Shown: one piece after another, positions 8,790 to 15,300 of the stretch
Position numbering within the stretch: the stretch's first letter is position 1
Layout of the letters: the number at the start of each line of letters is the position of its first letter
Source of the DNA: an uncultured Eubacteriales bacterium
GTDB taxonomy: Bacteria; Bacillota; Clostridia; Christensenellales; Aristaeellaceae
DNA length: 19,009 nt
Direction: 5' to 3'
NCBI GenBank assembly: GCA_900540045.1
Contig: UQEF01000058.1
Span: forward strand, 1 to 19,009
The notes under the pieces: model-generated
What the model was told of the DNA's origin: nothing
The model's input: only the letters and a program-made list of their open reading frames with translations
Databases searched by the model: none
Position numbers and translations under genes: made by a program

Positions 8790-9671
8790 ATGGACCTTTT
8801 TGATCCAAAGCTGCCTTTTTTCAAAGGAAATCTGCACTGTCACACCACGGTGAGCGACGGAAAGCTCAGTCCTGACGAGGTCGTGGCTCTCTATCGCGAT
8901 CTGGGATATGATTTTCTGGCCCTGACCGATCACCGCCGTCTGTCCGCGCCCACGCATCTGGAGGGATGCATGCTGCTGCTCAGCGGCATGGAGATGGATT
9001 ACACCCTGCCCGGCGAGGTGCTGCACCTGATCGGCGTGGGGATGGACGAACGCCTCAATGGCTATGATCTGTCCGAGGGCCCCCAGCGATGCATCAACCT
9101 GTTCCGCCGCTGCGGGGGACGCGCCATCGTGGCGCACCCGGCATGGTCTCTCAATACCGTGGCCACGCTTTCGGCCCTGCAGAACGTAACCGCAGCGGAG
9201 ATCTACAACAGCGTGTCCACCTACCCCTGGAATGGCGACCGCGCCGATGCCTCAGGCGTGCTGGATGTGGCTGCGGCGCACGGCGCGCTGTATCGCTTCG
9301 TCGCCTCGGACGATTCACACCGCTATCAGGGCGAGGCGGGCCGGGCCTTTACCATGGTACAGGCCGAGGATCTCAGTCAGGAAAGCCTCTTCGACGCGCT
9401 GGACCGGGGCCGCTTCTACTGCTCGCAGGGGCCGCGGTTCGAGCAGATCTCGGTTGAGGACGGCCGCATTGATGTCACCTGCTCCCCCGTGGATACCGTG
9501 ATCTTCTACAGCAACCTGATCTGGACGGGCAACCGCTGCCAGACCGGCAAGGATCTGGTCTTTGCCAGCTATGATCTGACCGTCAACCGCGGCGAGCGCT
9601 ACGTTCGCATACAGCTGATCGACGCACAGGGCCTGAGCGCCTGGTCCAACCCCATTTTGCTCAAGCACTGA
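8790..9671 (+). CDS. PHP-domain metal-dependent phosphoesterase
   Basis: A 293-residue member of the polymerase/histidinol phosphatase superfamily, which hydrolyses phosphoesters with a cluster of two or three metals. Ligand motifs appear in order: HCHTTVSDG (His16, His18, Asp23), LTDH (His48), Glu68 in GMEMD, AHPAW (His116), and ASDDSH (Asp174 or 175, His177). The last 75 residues are a beta-rich tail (TVIFYSNLIWTG, RYVRIQLIDAQG, AWSNPILL) typical of PHP proteins with a C-terminal accessory domain. The substrate is not predictable. The frame is open far upstream, but the promoter at 8716-8744 limits the start. ATG 8790 follows an AGGGGGTG Shine-Dalgarno-like run at longish spacing, and GTG 8778 is the alternative. 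It probably forms a transcription unit with the barstar-like gene. Confidence 0.88.
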   Translation: MDLFDPKLPFFKGNLHCHTTVSDGKLSPDEVVALYRDLGYDFLALTDHRRLSAPTHLEGCMLLLSGMEMDYTLPGEVLHLIGVGMDERLNGYDLSEGPQRCINLFRRCGGRAIVAHPAWSLNTVATLSALQNVTAAEIYNSVSTYPWNGDRADASGVLDVAAAHGALYRFVASDDSHRYQGEAGRAFTMVQAEDLSQESLFDALDRGRFYCSQGPRFEQISVEDGRIDVTCSPVDTVIFYSNLIWTGNRCQTGKDLVFASYDLTVNRGERYVRIQLIDAQGLSAWSNPILLKH

Positions 9672-9755
9672 AAGCGGCAGTGCCGCAAACGCCCGTCCCC
9701 CGTTCCCCCTGCCACGTTTCATCCCTGCACGAGTCAAATGCAACAGGAGGTACTT

Positions 9756-10034
9756 ATGCGCAATGTAACCCTGGACCTGGCTCCCTTTGAGGAAAAGATT
9801 TCCCTCCACCGCTACCTTAAGGAGGCGCTGGATTTCCCCTTCTATTATGGCGCGAACCTGGACGCCCTTCATGACGAGCTGGCCAGCGAGCGCGAGCCCC
9901 TGCATATCGACGTGCACTATCCCAAAACTCCGCGCGGAAAAATGGTGGATTACCTGCCCAAACTGCTTCGCGTATTTGAGGACGCAGCGCGGGAGAATTA
10001 TCATCTGGAAATCACCTATCAGGAAGAGGCGTAA
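9756..10034 (+). CDS. Barstar-family ribonuclease-inhibitor-like protein
   Basis: A small acidic protein of 92 residues with the barstar core YYGANLDALHDEL (30-42). In Bacillus barstar the aspartates corresponding to Asp36 and Asp40 contact the active site of barnase. The intervening Trp of barstar is His39 here. The second conserved block LLRVFEDAARE (70-80) precedes a final beta strand (LEITYQ). A perfect AGGAGG lies 5 bp before the ATG at 9756, and an in-frame ATG at 9738 has no such site. No barnase-type or other RNase toxin gene is seen nearby, so it is an orphan whose partner, if any, lies elsewhere. It is 84 bp downstream of the PHP gene, likely on the same transcript. Confidence 0.85.
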   Translation: MRNVTLDLAPFEEKISLHRYLKEALDFPFYYGANLDALHDELASEREPLHIDVHYPKTPRGKMVDYLPKLLRVFEDAARENYHLEITYQEEA

Positions 10035-10060
10035 TGCCTCAGCTCCCGCAGGACGCACTT

Positions 10061-10282
10061 AGGGAGGCGGATACGCCTCTCCGCAGGCTGTCAAAAACCC
10101 ATTTGGGGAGGTTTGGAGGGCCACAGCCCTCCAAAATGAAATCGTATCGTCCGGCTTTGCCGGGCGGGGAGTTTGCGCCCCCGGCGTAAATATTTCTTAA
10201 GCCTTTGGCGGAAAAGGCCGGGGCAGCCGGACTTTTTCGACACGCTGTGGAGAGGCGGTTATGCCTCTCCGCTTTTTTTGAA
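10061..10282. repeat. Gene-free palindromic region with 19-bp direct repeats at its ends
   Basis: No gene is seen between the barstar stop and the spoIIE stop. The stretch holds a hairpin at 10062-10081 (GGGAGGCG/CGCCTCTC), a perfect 10-bp hairpin at 10112-10135 (TTTGGAGGGC, loop CACA), and a CCGGC/GCCGG hairpin at 10151-10163. GTCCGGC at 10149-10155 is repeated inverted at 10226-10232. A hairpin with a T-tract lies at 10248-10279. The sequence GGCGG(A/T)TA(C/T)GCCTCTCCGC occurs as a direct repeat at 10066-10084 and 10254-10272 with two mismatches. This density looks like a dispersed intergenic repeat (REP- or MITE-like). That reading is inference, as no second copy is in the window. Confidence 0.6.
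10248..10279 (+). terminator. Intrinsic terminator, plus strand (PHP-barstar unit)
   Basis: GGAGAGGC / GCCTCTCC stem with a GGTTAT loop, followed by GCTTTTTTT. It lies more than 200 bp beyond the barstar stop codon but is the first T-tract hairpin on this strand. It also forms the right end of the palindromic repeat region. Confidence 0.75.
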
Positions 10283-10284
10283 AA

Positions 10285-10315
10285 GCAAAAAGGCGCGGTG
10301 CATGGCCGCGCCTTT
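10285..10315 (-). terminator. Intrinsic terminator of spoIIE
   Basis: On the minus strand a 10-bp stem AAAGGCGCGG / CCGCGCCTTT with a 7-nt loop, continuing into TTTTTGC. It begins at the last base of the spoIIE stop codon, so the stem starts directly at the end of the coding sequence. It is back to back with the plus-strand terminator at 10248-10279. Confidence 0.8.
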
Positions 10316-12639
10316 CATGATCCCTTGGCCTGCTGCCGGTCCAGCAGCAGGAGCACCATCACACTCATGTCATCCCTCGGCGTGCCGCCTCCGGCCAGCA
10401 GGGCGTTTCGGAGCAAGGCGTCGGCCATGCGCTGCGGCTGGATATACAGGCTGTCGCTCAGGGCCTGTGTGAACTGTTCGTCCGTTTCAAAGGCGTCGGC
10501 CACACCGTCGCTGACCATAATGAGAATATCGCCGCTGTGCAGGCGGTACTGCGTGGAGGTAGCCGCCGCTTCCTCGACGATTCCAAGCGGCAGGGATGCG
10601 CCTTCCACCTTTTTCATATGGCTGCCCCGCACCACCCACGAGGCACACGCGCCCAGCTTTTCCGAATATACGTTGCCCGTCCACAGGTCCACATCGGCCA
10701 GATCCACGGTGGAAAAGCGTTCCTCCTCCTGGATGGAAAGCATGATGCCATTCACCGCTGTGATGGCCTGACGGCGCGTATACCCTGCCTCCAGCAGCAG
10801 GGTGAGCAGCTCAAGGGTCTTTTCGCTCTGCCGGTGCGCCTCCTCGCCATGGCCCATGCCGTCCAGCAGCATCAAAAGCAGCCGTCCGCCCTCGCATCGC
10901 TTGGCCGAGCACGCGTCGCCGCATACGCCGTCCCCTTCTCCGCGCTCTCCCGCGCACACCGATGACATACCCACCGACGCGCTGTAGAGCGGGATCTCCT
11001 CCAGCTCTACACGTCCACGTCCCGCGCGCGTGATGGACAACGGCAGATCTTCCTCCGTGGCCAGATAGCGCAGGAGCATTTCCAGCGGCCTTTGCACCGG
11101 TATCATGCCGTCGGTTTCCAGTGCCGCATGCAGGTGGCCGTCCACCCGCCGCGCATAGCTGAGCCGCGCGGGCACGTTGAGCTCCTCCAGCGCCAGATTG
11201 AGGATGTGAGCTGCCTTGAGGTCGTTGAGGCTTTCGCCCCCGGCCATCATGCTCAGCTCTCCCAGCGTACCCGACAGCGCCGCCAGATGCGTCAGCGTCA
11301 GTTCCCGTTCGTAGCGCGCTTTTCTGATGCCTGCCTCGCGCCGTTTCAGCGCGGCCAGAGCCTCCTGCGCCGTCTCTTCAATGGATTCGGCGCGCAGGCA
11401 GCCGTGTTCGGCCAGGGCGGGCAGGTTGTCCTCGTCCACCGCTTCTCCCCGTTCCACCCGATCCATCATGTCCGCAAGCAGGCGTTCGGTCCGCACGCGC
11501 CCCTTTCCCCAGCAAAGCTCGCGGTTGACGCACCGGGCGCAGAGCAATTCGCCCAGTTCCTCGCCGCTGGTGATCGCCTGGCTTCCGGGGTCGGGCAGGG
11601 CTTTGGCCAGCCGCTCCAGCGCGTCGCGCATATGCTCGATGCGCTGGGACACAAACGCCGTTTCCATGCTTCTCACGCCCGGCTCCGGTCCCCGGGCCAG
11701 CGCGCGTACCCGTTCCAGCATCCATCCGGGAAGCAGCGCATAGGCCGCCGCGCCGGCCAGCGCAGCCCAAAAGGGAACCGTCGGCCCACTCAGCGGCGTC
11801 AGGGAGTAACCAACCGCCCATCCCGCCACAGCGGCAGGCGGAAGCAGCCAGCGCCGCCGCTCTACCGCCGGAAGCCCGCACAGCAGTCCCATCACCGACA
11901 GCGTCGCCGCCATGCGCACGTCATGCCCGCCCAGCGCCAGCGACAGCCCGCACAGCAGCCCGGTGGCCACGCCGTATACCGGTCCGTTGGCAGCGGCATA
12001 GGCCACGGTCACCCACACGGCGGTCAGCTGGCCCAGATTGAGCGATCCCACCCAAAAATAGCCTGTCCCGCCTACCAGCAGCAATCCCAGCGCCGCCACG
12101 CAGGCGCGCTCCCGTGTGCAGGTGGGCGCGCCGGTGGAGGCCATGCCGTCCATGGCGCTGCGAAAAAACGCAGCGCCCAGCATGCCCAGCGGCACCGCCG
12201 CAAGGCTGAGCAGAATATCCAGCGGCGCCTGACCGGCCAGCGCCGCAAATACCCGCGGCATCATCGCAAGGCCGCCCAGCGCCGCCGTCTCAATGCCCGG
12301 CCTCGGCCGGCATCGGCGCAGCGCCAGCCACAATCCGGCGATGCCCACGTACTGCCACACATCCAGTTCAAGGCCCCACAGCGCTCTCACCGCCAACGAC
12401 ACGCCCGCGCCCGCCAGCATCAGCGGTGTGGGTTTTTCCGCCCTTGCGAGCAGCAGCGCCGCCGCAAAGGGAGACGGAATGCCAAACCACCGCACAAAGG
12501 TAAACAGAAAGACCATCATGGCCTGTCCCACAGGCCGCGCCGCGCCGCGCACAAACGCCATCATTCGCCTTCCCGCGCGACGCACGCCTTTTCCCCTGCG
12601 CTCGACCGCCTCCTGCGGCCGGGCCGTTAAAGTCTCCAT
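10315..12639 (-). CDS. spoIIE: Stage II sporulation protein E (SpoIIE), PP2C-type serine phosphatase
   Basis: Membrane phosphatase that sits at the asymmetric septum and dephosphorylates SpoIIAA, releasing sigmaF in the forespore. The 774-residue product has the family layout. A basic N-terminus leads into about ten hydrophobic segments (roughly 40-330). The central regulatory region (about 340-560) includes a Cys cluster LCARCVNRELCWGK. The C-terminal PP2C domain has LLDGMGHGEEA (catalytic Asp near 593), VSDGVADA (Asp near 711) and PRDDMSV (Asp near 757). The length is close to the 827 residues of B. subtilis SpoIIE. The frame is open for 47 more codons, but ATG 12639 has GGGGAGG 6 bp upstream. 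It is divergent from the FMN-binding gene. Its presence strongly indicates an endospore former. Confidence 0.96.
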   Translation of the reverse strand: METLTARPQEAVERRGKGVRRAGRRMMAFVRGAARPVGQAMMVFLFTFVRWFGIPSPFAAALLLARAEKPTPLMLAGAGVSLAVRALWGLELDVWQYVGIAGLWLALRRCRPRPGIETAALGGLAMMPRVFAALAGQAPLDILLSLAAVPLGMLGAAFFRSAMDGMASTGAPTCTRERACVAALGLLLVGGTGYFWVGSLNLGQLTAVWVTVAYAAANGPVYGVATGLLCGLSLALGGHDVRMAATLSVMGLLCGLPAVERRRWLLPPAAVAGWAVGYSLTPLSGPTVPFWAALAGAAAYALLPGWMLERVRALARGPEPGVRSMETAFVSQRIEHMRDALERLAKALPDPGSQAITSGEELGELLCARCVNRELCWGKGRVRTERLLADMMDRVERGEAVDEDNLPALAEHGCLRAESIEETAQEALAALKRREAGIRKARYERELTLTHLAALSGTLGELSMMAGGESLNDLKAAHILNLALEELNVPARLSYARRVDGHLHAALETDGMIPVQRPLEMLLRYLATEEDLPLSITRAGRGRVELEEIPLYSASVGMSSVCAGERGEGDGVCGDACSAKRCEGGRLLLMLLDGMGHGEEAHRQSEKTLELLTLLLEAGYTRRQAITAVNGIMLSIQEEERFSTVDLADVDLWTGNVYSEKLGACASWVVRGSHMKKVEGASLPLGIVEEAAATSTQYRLHSGDILIMVSDGVADAFETDEQFTQALSDSLYIQPQRMADALLRNALLAGGGTPRDDMSVMVLLLLDRQQAKGS

Positions 12640-12668
12640 ATGCCGCCTCCCCATGCCAGTGTACAGCC

Positions 12669-12725
12669 AGTATAGCCAGCGCGGTTTTCGCGCCGTGTCG
12701 GTTTGAAGCGCGAAGCGTGTCAAAC
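12669..12725 (-). promoter_or_regulatory. Candidate spoIIE promoter with Spo0A-box-like sites
   Basis: On the minus strand TATACT (12674-12669) is a good -10 about 30 bp before the start codon, with no consensus -35 at 17 bp. A TGTCGGT half-match to the 0A box lies 21 bp upstream of it (12696-12702), and TGTCAAA (12718-12724) matches the TGTCRAA core. GTTTGA and TCAAAC also form an inverted repeat at 12701-12725. B. subtilis spoIIE is Spo0A-activated from a promoter with an abnormally long spacer, so the arrangement is plausible. The boxes are imperfect, and the assignment is tentative. Confidence 0.35.
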
Positions 12726-12817
12726 ATCCCGCAGGATGCGGCATTCTTTGCACCGTATAGGACCGGTCCGCGCGGCGCAACCTAGGGGCGAACCTATCAG
12801 GCAGGAGGAGCTTACGT

Positions 12818-13300
12818 ATGGAGAATCAGAAAAAATGGGCCGGATGGCTCATCGCCGGACTGGTAGCGGCGGTTGGCGTGGTTGCCATCGTGATGACCAC
12901 AGGCACGGCCGAGCCGCCGGCCGCCACTCAGTCTCCGGTCGTCACCGTGTCGCCGTCGGCCAGCGCTTCCCCGGAGGCAACGCAGCCCACCCCATCTCCC
13001 GCGGCCTCAGGCCGCACCGCCAATGCCAGCGCCATCGGCTATGCCGGCCCCGTGCTGGTGCGCCTGACGCTGGATGACAGCGGCGCGATTTCCGCTATCG
13101 ACGTAGGCGGCGCGCGCTTTTTGGAAACGGTGGGCGTGGGCAGCGGCGTGCGTGAGGAGGCGTTTACCTCGCAGTTCATCGGCAAAACACCGCCGCTCAC
13201 GCTCAATCAGGATATCGACGCCGTCTCCGGGGCCACGCTGTCCAGCCAGGCCGCGGTGGACGCGGTGAACGAGGCGTATGCCTTTTTGAAGGCGCGCTGA
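12818..13300 (+). CDS. Membrane-anchored FMN-binding-domain protein
   Basis: The 160-residue product has one N-terminal membrane anchor (about 8-27), a Pro/Ser/Thr-rich linker (31-66), then an FMN_bind domain. The domain shows GYAGPVLVRLTLDDSG (74-89), ETVGVGSG (103-110) and DAVSGATLSSQA (134-145). In RnfG/NqrC-type proteins the Thr of SGAT (here Thr140) is the site where ApbE attaches FMN covalently through a phosphoester bond. It is therefore probably an extracytoplasmic electron carrier. No rnf, nqr or apbE genes are in the window, so the electron donor and acceptor are unknown. AGGAGG lies about 9 bp before the ATG. It is divergent from spoIIE and followed after 82 bp by the Spo0A-like gene. 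Confidence 0.85.
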   Translation: MENQKKWAGWLIAGLVAAVGVVAIVMTTGTAEPPAATQSPVVTVSPSASASPEATQPTPSPAASGRTANASAIGYAGPVLVRLTLDDSGAISAIDVGGARFLETVGVGSGVREEAFTSQFIGKTPPLTLNQDIDAVSGATLSSQAAVDAVNEAYAFLKAR

Positions 13301-13305
13301 CAGGA

Positions 13306-13314
13306 TTCGACAAA
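13306..13314 (-). promoter_or_regulatory. Perfect Spo0A-box match upstream of the Spo0A-like gene
   Basis: The minus strand reads TTTGTCGAA, a nine-of-nine match to the 0A-box consensus TTTGTCRAA. It lies in the 82-bp gap between the FMN-binding gene and the Spo0A paralog, 68 bp before the latter's start codon. The match is seen directly; binding is inferred. With both strands and the R ambiguity, fewer than one such match is expected by chance in a window of this size. No clear -10/-35 pair was found between it and the start. Confidence 0.6.
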
Positions 13315-13382
13315 GGTTTCGGTCATACCCGGCAGGTTGAGAGGGCCGCATGGGCGTATCCTTACACACAGGAGGTGCGCTC

Positions 13383-14174
13383 ATGCGGCTTTTGATTGCT
13401 GTGCTCAGCCCAGGCACGGCCCGCCGGATCGCGGCGGGCACGGAGATACGGGGCTTTGACGCGCTGATCGCGCCAAACGGTACGCAGGCTTTGAAGCTGC
13501 TCTCGCGGGAGCGGTTTGACCTGCTTATCCTGCACGCCTGTCTGCCTGAACTCGACGGCTTTGAGGTGCTGGAGTCGCTTGCGGCGCTTCACCACCCCTG
13601 TCCGCCTCGGGTACTGTTTTTGTGCGAACCGGAGCTGTGCGCTTCCCGGCCGGCCCTGGCAGACGCGGTCGCGCCCATCTGCGCCGCGCCGGAAAAGCTG
13701 TGCGCGCTGCTGGAAACGCTGGCGCAAAAGCCGCTGCCAAAACTGGCAGCGGCTCAGGCGCCGCGCACCGCGCAGGCGGTGGATACCTTTTTAAGCGCCA
13801 TTTCCATGGACCGTCGCTACAAGGGCCGCGCCTATGCGGCGTGGCTCCTTGAGCATCTGGCGCCTTCCCCGGTTTTGGAGGAGCGCTCCATGGGTCAGCT
13901 CTACCGCTCGTGCGCCCGCGCCTTTGGCACCACGCCCACCGCCGTGGAGCGCTGCCTGCGCGTGGCGGTGGAAAGCGTGTTCACCCAGGGCAGCATGCGG
14001 GGCATCGAGCGCTTTTTCGGCGCCACGGTGGACCCGGAACGCGGCAAGCCGACCAACCGGGCCTTTCTGCTGCAGGCCTCTCAACAGATCCGGCTGGATC
14101 ACTCCTTGGCGGATACGCGCTCGCCAAACAGCAGCGAGATGCACCACAGCCCGGCCGCACCCACCAGGGTGTAG
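13383..14174 (+). CDS. Spo0A paralog with degenerate receiver domain
   Basis: The 263-residue product has a receiver-like N-terminal half (1-115) and a Spo0A C-terminal effector domain (about 133-240). The effector is clear: KGRAYAAWLLEHL, LYRSCARAFGTTPTAVERCLRVAVE (the VER of the recognition helix is kept), FFGATV, GKPTNRAF and QIRLDH all align with Spo0A. The receiver has lost its chemistry. The phosphoacceptor Asp is His51 (LLILHACLPELDGFE), the acidic pair after strand 1 is absent (LLIAVLSP), the Thr/Ser of strand 4 is Cys (LFLCEP), and no Lys follows strand 5. It is thus unlikely to be activated by phosphorylation. ATG 13383 has AGGAGG about 8 bp upstream. The last 23 residues are not Spo0A-like and are encoded antisense to the DUF378 gene. 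The true spo0A is presumably elsewhere. Confidence 0.85.
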   Translation: MRLLIAVLSPGTARRIAAGTEIRGFDALIAPNGTQALKLLSRERFDLLILHACLPELDGFEVLESLAALHHPCPPRVLFLCEPELCASRPALADAVAPICAAPEKLCALLETLAQKPLPKLAAAQAPRTAQAVDTFLSAISMDRRYKGRAYAAWLLEHLAPSPVLEERSMGQLYRSCARAFGTTPTAVERCLRVAVESVFTQGSMRGIERFFGATVDPERGKPTNRAFLLQASQQIRLDHSLADTRSPNSSEMHHSPAAPTRV

Positions 14175-14302
14175 ACGATGCGGCTGACCACCGCCGCCTG
14201 CCCGCCGAAGAGATACGCCACCAGATCGAATTGAAAGATGCCGATCAGCGCCCAGTTGATGGCCCCGATGATCACCAGTACCAGCGAGATCTTATCCAGC
14301 AT
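14099..14302 (-). CDS. DUF378 family small membrane protein (YuzA-like)
   Basis: A 67-residue protein with two hydrophobic helices (about 5-27 and 38-60). It carries the DUF378 pattern: IGAINWALIGIFQFDLVAYLFGG, then R-IVYTLVGAAGLW. The function of the family is unknown. I chose ATG 14302 because AAGGAGG lies 10 bp upstream and it begins the conserved MLDKIS segment. The frame is open 19 codons further without support. Its last 24 codons, including conserved residues, overlap the 3' end of the convergent Spo0A-like gene (76 bp), so both coding signals share this DNA. A hairpin precedes it in the leader. Confidence 0.88.
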   Translation of the reverse strand: MLDKISLVLVIIGAINWALIGIFQFDLVAYLFGGQAAVVSRIVYTLVGAAGLWCISLLFGERVSAKE

Positions 14303-14329
14303 AGCAAGAAAACCTCCTTCCCTCCCATA

Positions 14330-14347
14330 CCCCGGCCTTTGCCGGGG
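14330..14347. other. GC-rich hairpin in the DUF378 leader
   Basis: CCCCGGC-CTTT-GCCGGGG, a 7-bp perfect stem between the stop of the propeller gene and the DUF378 start. Neither side has a T-tract, so it is not a normal terminator. It could be an mRNA processing or stability hairpin between two minus-strand genes. Confidence 0.5.
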
Positions 14348-14381
14348 CTTCTGTGTCAAGGATGCGCCAAACGCCCCCGGA

Positions 14382-15242
14382 TTATGCCATCAAAAAGCAG
14401 GCATGAACATCCGTACCCGTAAACACGGTTTTTGAAAGCCATGGCTTGTAATGGGAAAGCAGCCGCACCTGGCCGCCCAGCGTCGCGCTCACCAGCGCCA
14501 TGGGACCGCGGCAGCACAGGCCGGCGCACAGCGCCAGATCCGGCAGGTTCCAGAGCAGCCGTCCCTGTGGAATGTCCAGTTTCATCAATCCGTCGCGCGT
14601 GCTGATGAGCGCGCCTACGCCATCCGGACACACGCACAGCCCGCCCGGCTGTCCCGGCAGGTCGATCAGCTTGCGTGGACGCGGCGTGCCCGGAGCCAGC
14701 GTATACACCGCCGTGTGGATATCCTCTCCCTCCACGGCGCACACTAGCAGCAGTCCGCCGCGCCAGAAGCCTGCGGCAAAGCACGGGCTTTGCGTGTGGA
14801 TGGTGCGTTCGCGCACCAATTCCGGCGCAGTGAGCAGGTAGGCTTCATCCACCGCCCCGCCCGCGGCCAGCAGCAGACGCCCGGACGCGTCCAGGCACAT
14901 GGCGCGGGGAAACACCCCCACCGGAGCCGCAAAAATCAGATCTCCGGTGGCCGTCAGGCGCGTATGGACGCTGTCGGCTTCGGAGCTGAGCTGGTACACA
15001 TACCGCCCACAGGGCGACAGGCACAGCGCCGCCAGCCCCGGCGCAGCAGGCATCCGGCTGATTTCCCTCAGCCCGTGGCAGGTCAGGCACAGGCATTCCC
15101 TGTTTCCGCCCACGCACACGCACGCACTGCCGGCACAGGCCAGGCGGGGTCCCTCCAAAGCGCAGTCCACCCCGGTGAGCGGCCCGCCCTCGTCCGTGGC
15201 TTTCCAAACGCCCAGCCGGGCGTCCGCGATGATCAGGCTCAT
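14382..15242 (-). CDS. Cysteine-rich beta-propeller-like protein, function unknown
   Basis: The 286-residue product shows repeated short beta-strand units, each with a turn of the type CxSPCGRYVYQL, LDASGRLLLAAGG, CPDGVGALISTRDGLMKLD and LGGQVRLLS, like YVTN/YncE or WD40-type propellers. About five or six blades can be guessed. There is no signal peptide or membrane helix. It has 18 cysteines (about 6 percent), spread along the chain, some in pairs such as CVC, CLC-LTC and CVC. This is high for a cytoplasmic protein and could mean metal binding or a redox- or spore-related setting, but no known Cys motif was recognised. ATG 15242 has AAGGGAG upstream. It is followed by DUF378 on the same strand after an 80-bp gap. 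Confidence 0.7.
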   Translation of the reverse strand: MSLIIADARLGVWKATDEGGPLTGVDCALEGPRLACAGSACVCVGGNRECLCLTCHGLREISRMPAAPGLAALCLSPCGRYVYQLSSEADSVHTRLTATGDLIFAAPVGVFPRAMCLDASGRLLLAAGGAVDEAYLLTAPELVRERTIHTQSPCFAAGFWRGGLLLVCAVEGEDIHTAVYTLAPGTPRPRKLIDLPGQPGGLCVCPDGVGALISTRDGLMKLDIPQGRLLWNLPDLALCAGLCCRGPMALVSATLGGQVRLLSHYKPWLSKTVFTGTDVHACFLMA

Positions 15243-15300
15243 GGCACCGCTCCCTTCCCCGCCTCGTTTCAAGCGCTACTGTCACCCTATGCGAAAGCCC

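Noticed and set aside
10236..10242. TGTCGAA core on the minus strand
   Set aside because: Sits between two terminators downstream of all nearby genes, where an activator site makes no sense.
11092..12630. 512-codon plus-strand frame opposite spoIIE
   Set aside because: Antisense shadow rich in Arg/Gln/His, without a start signal. spoIIE on the other strand is certain.
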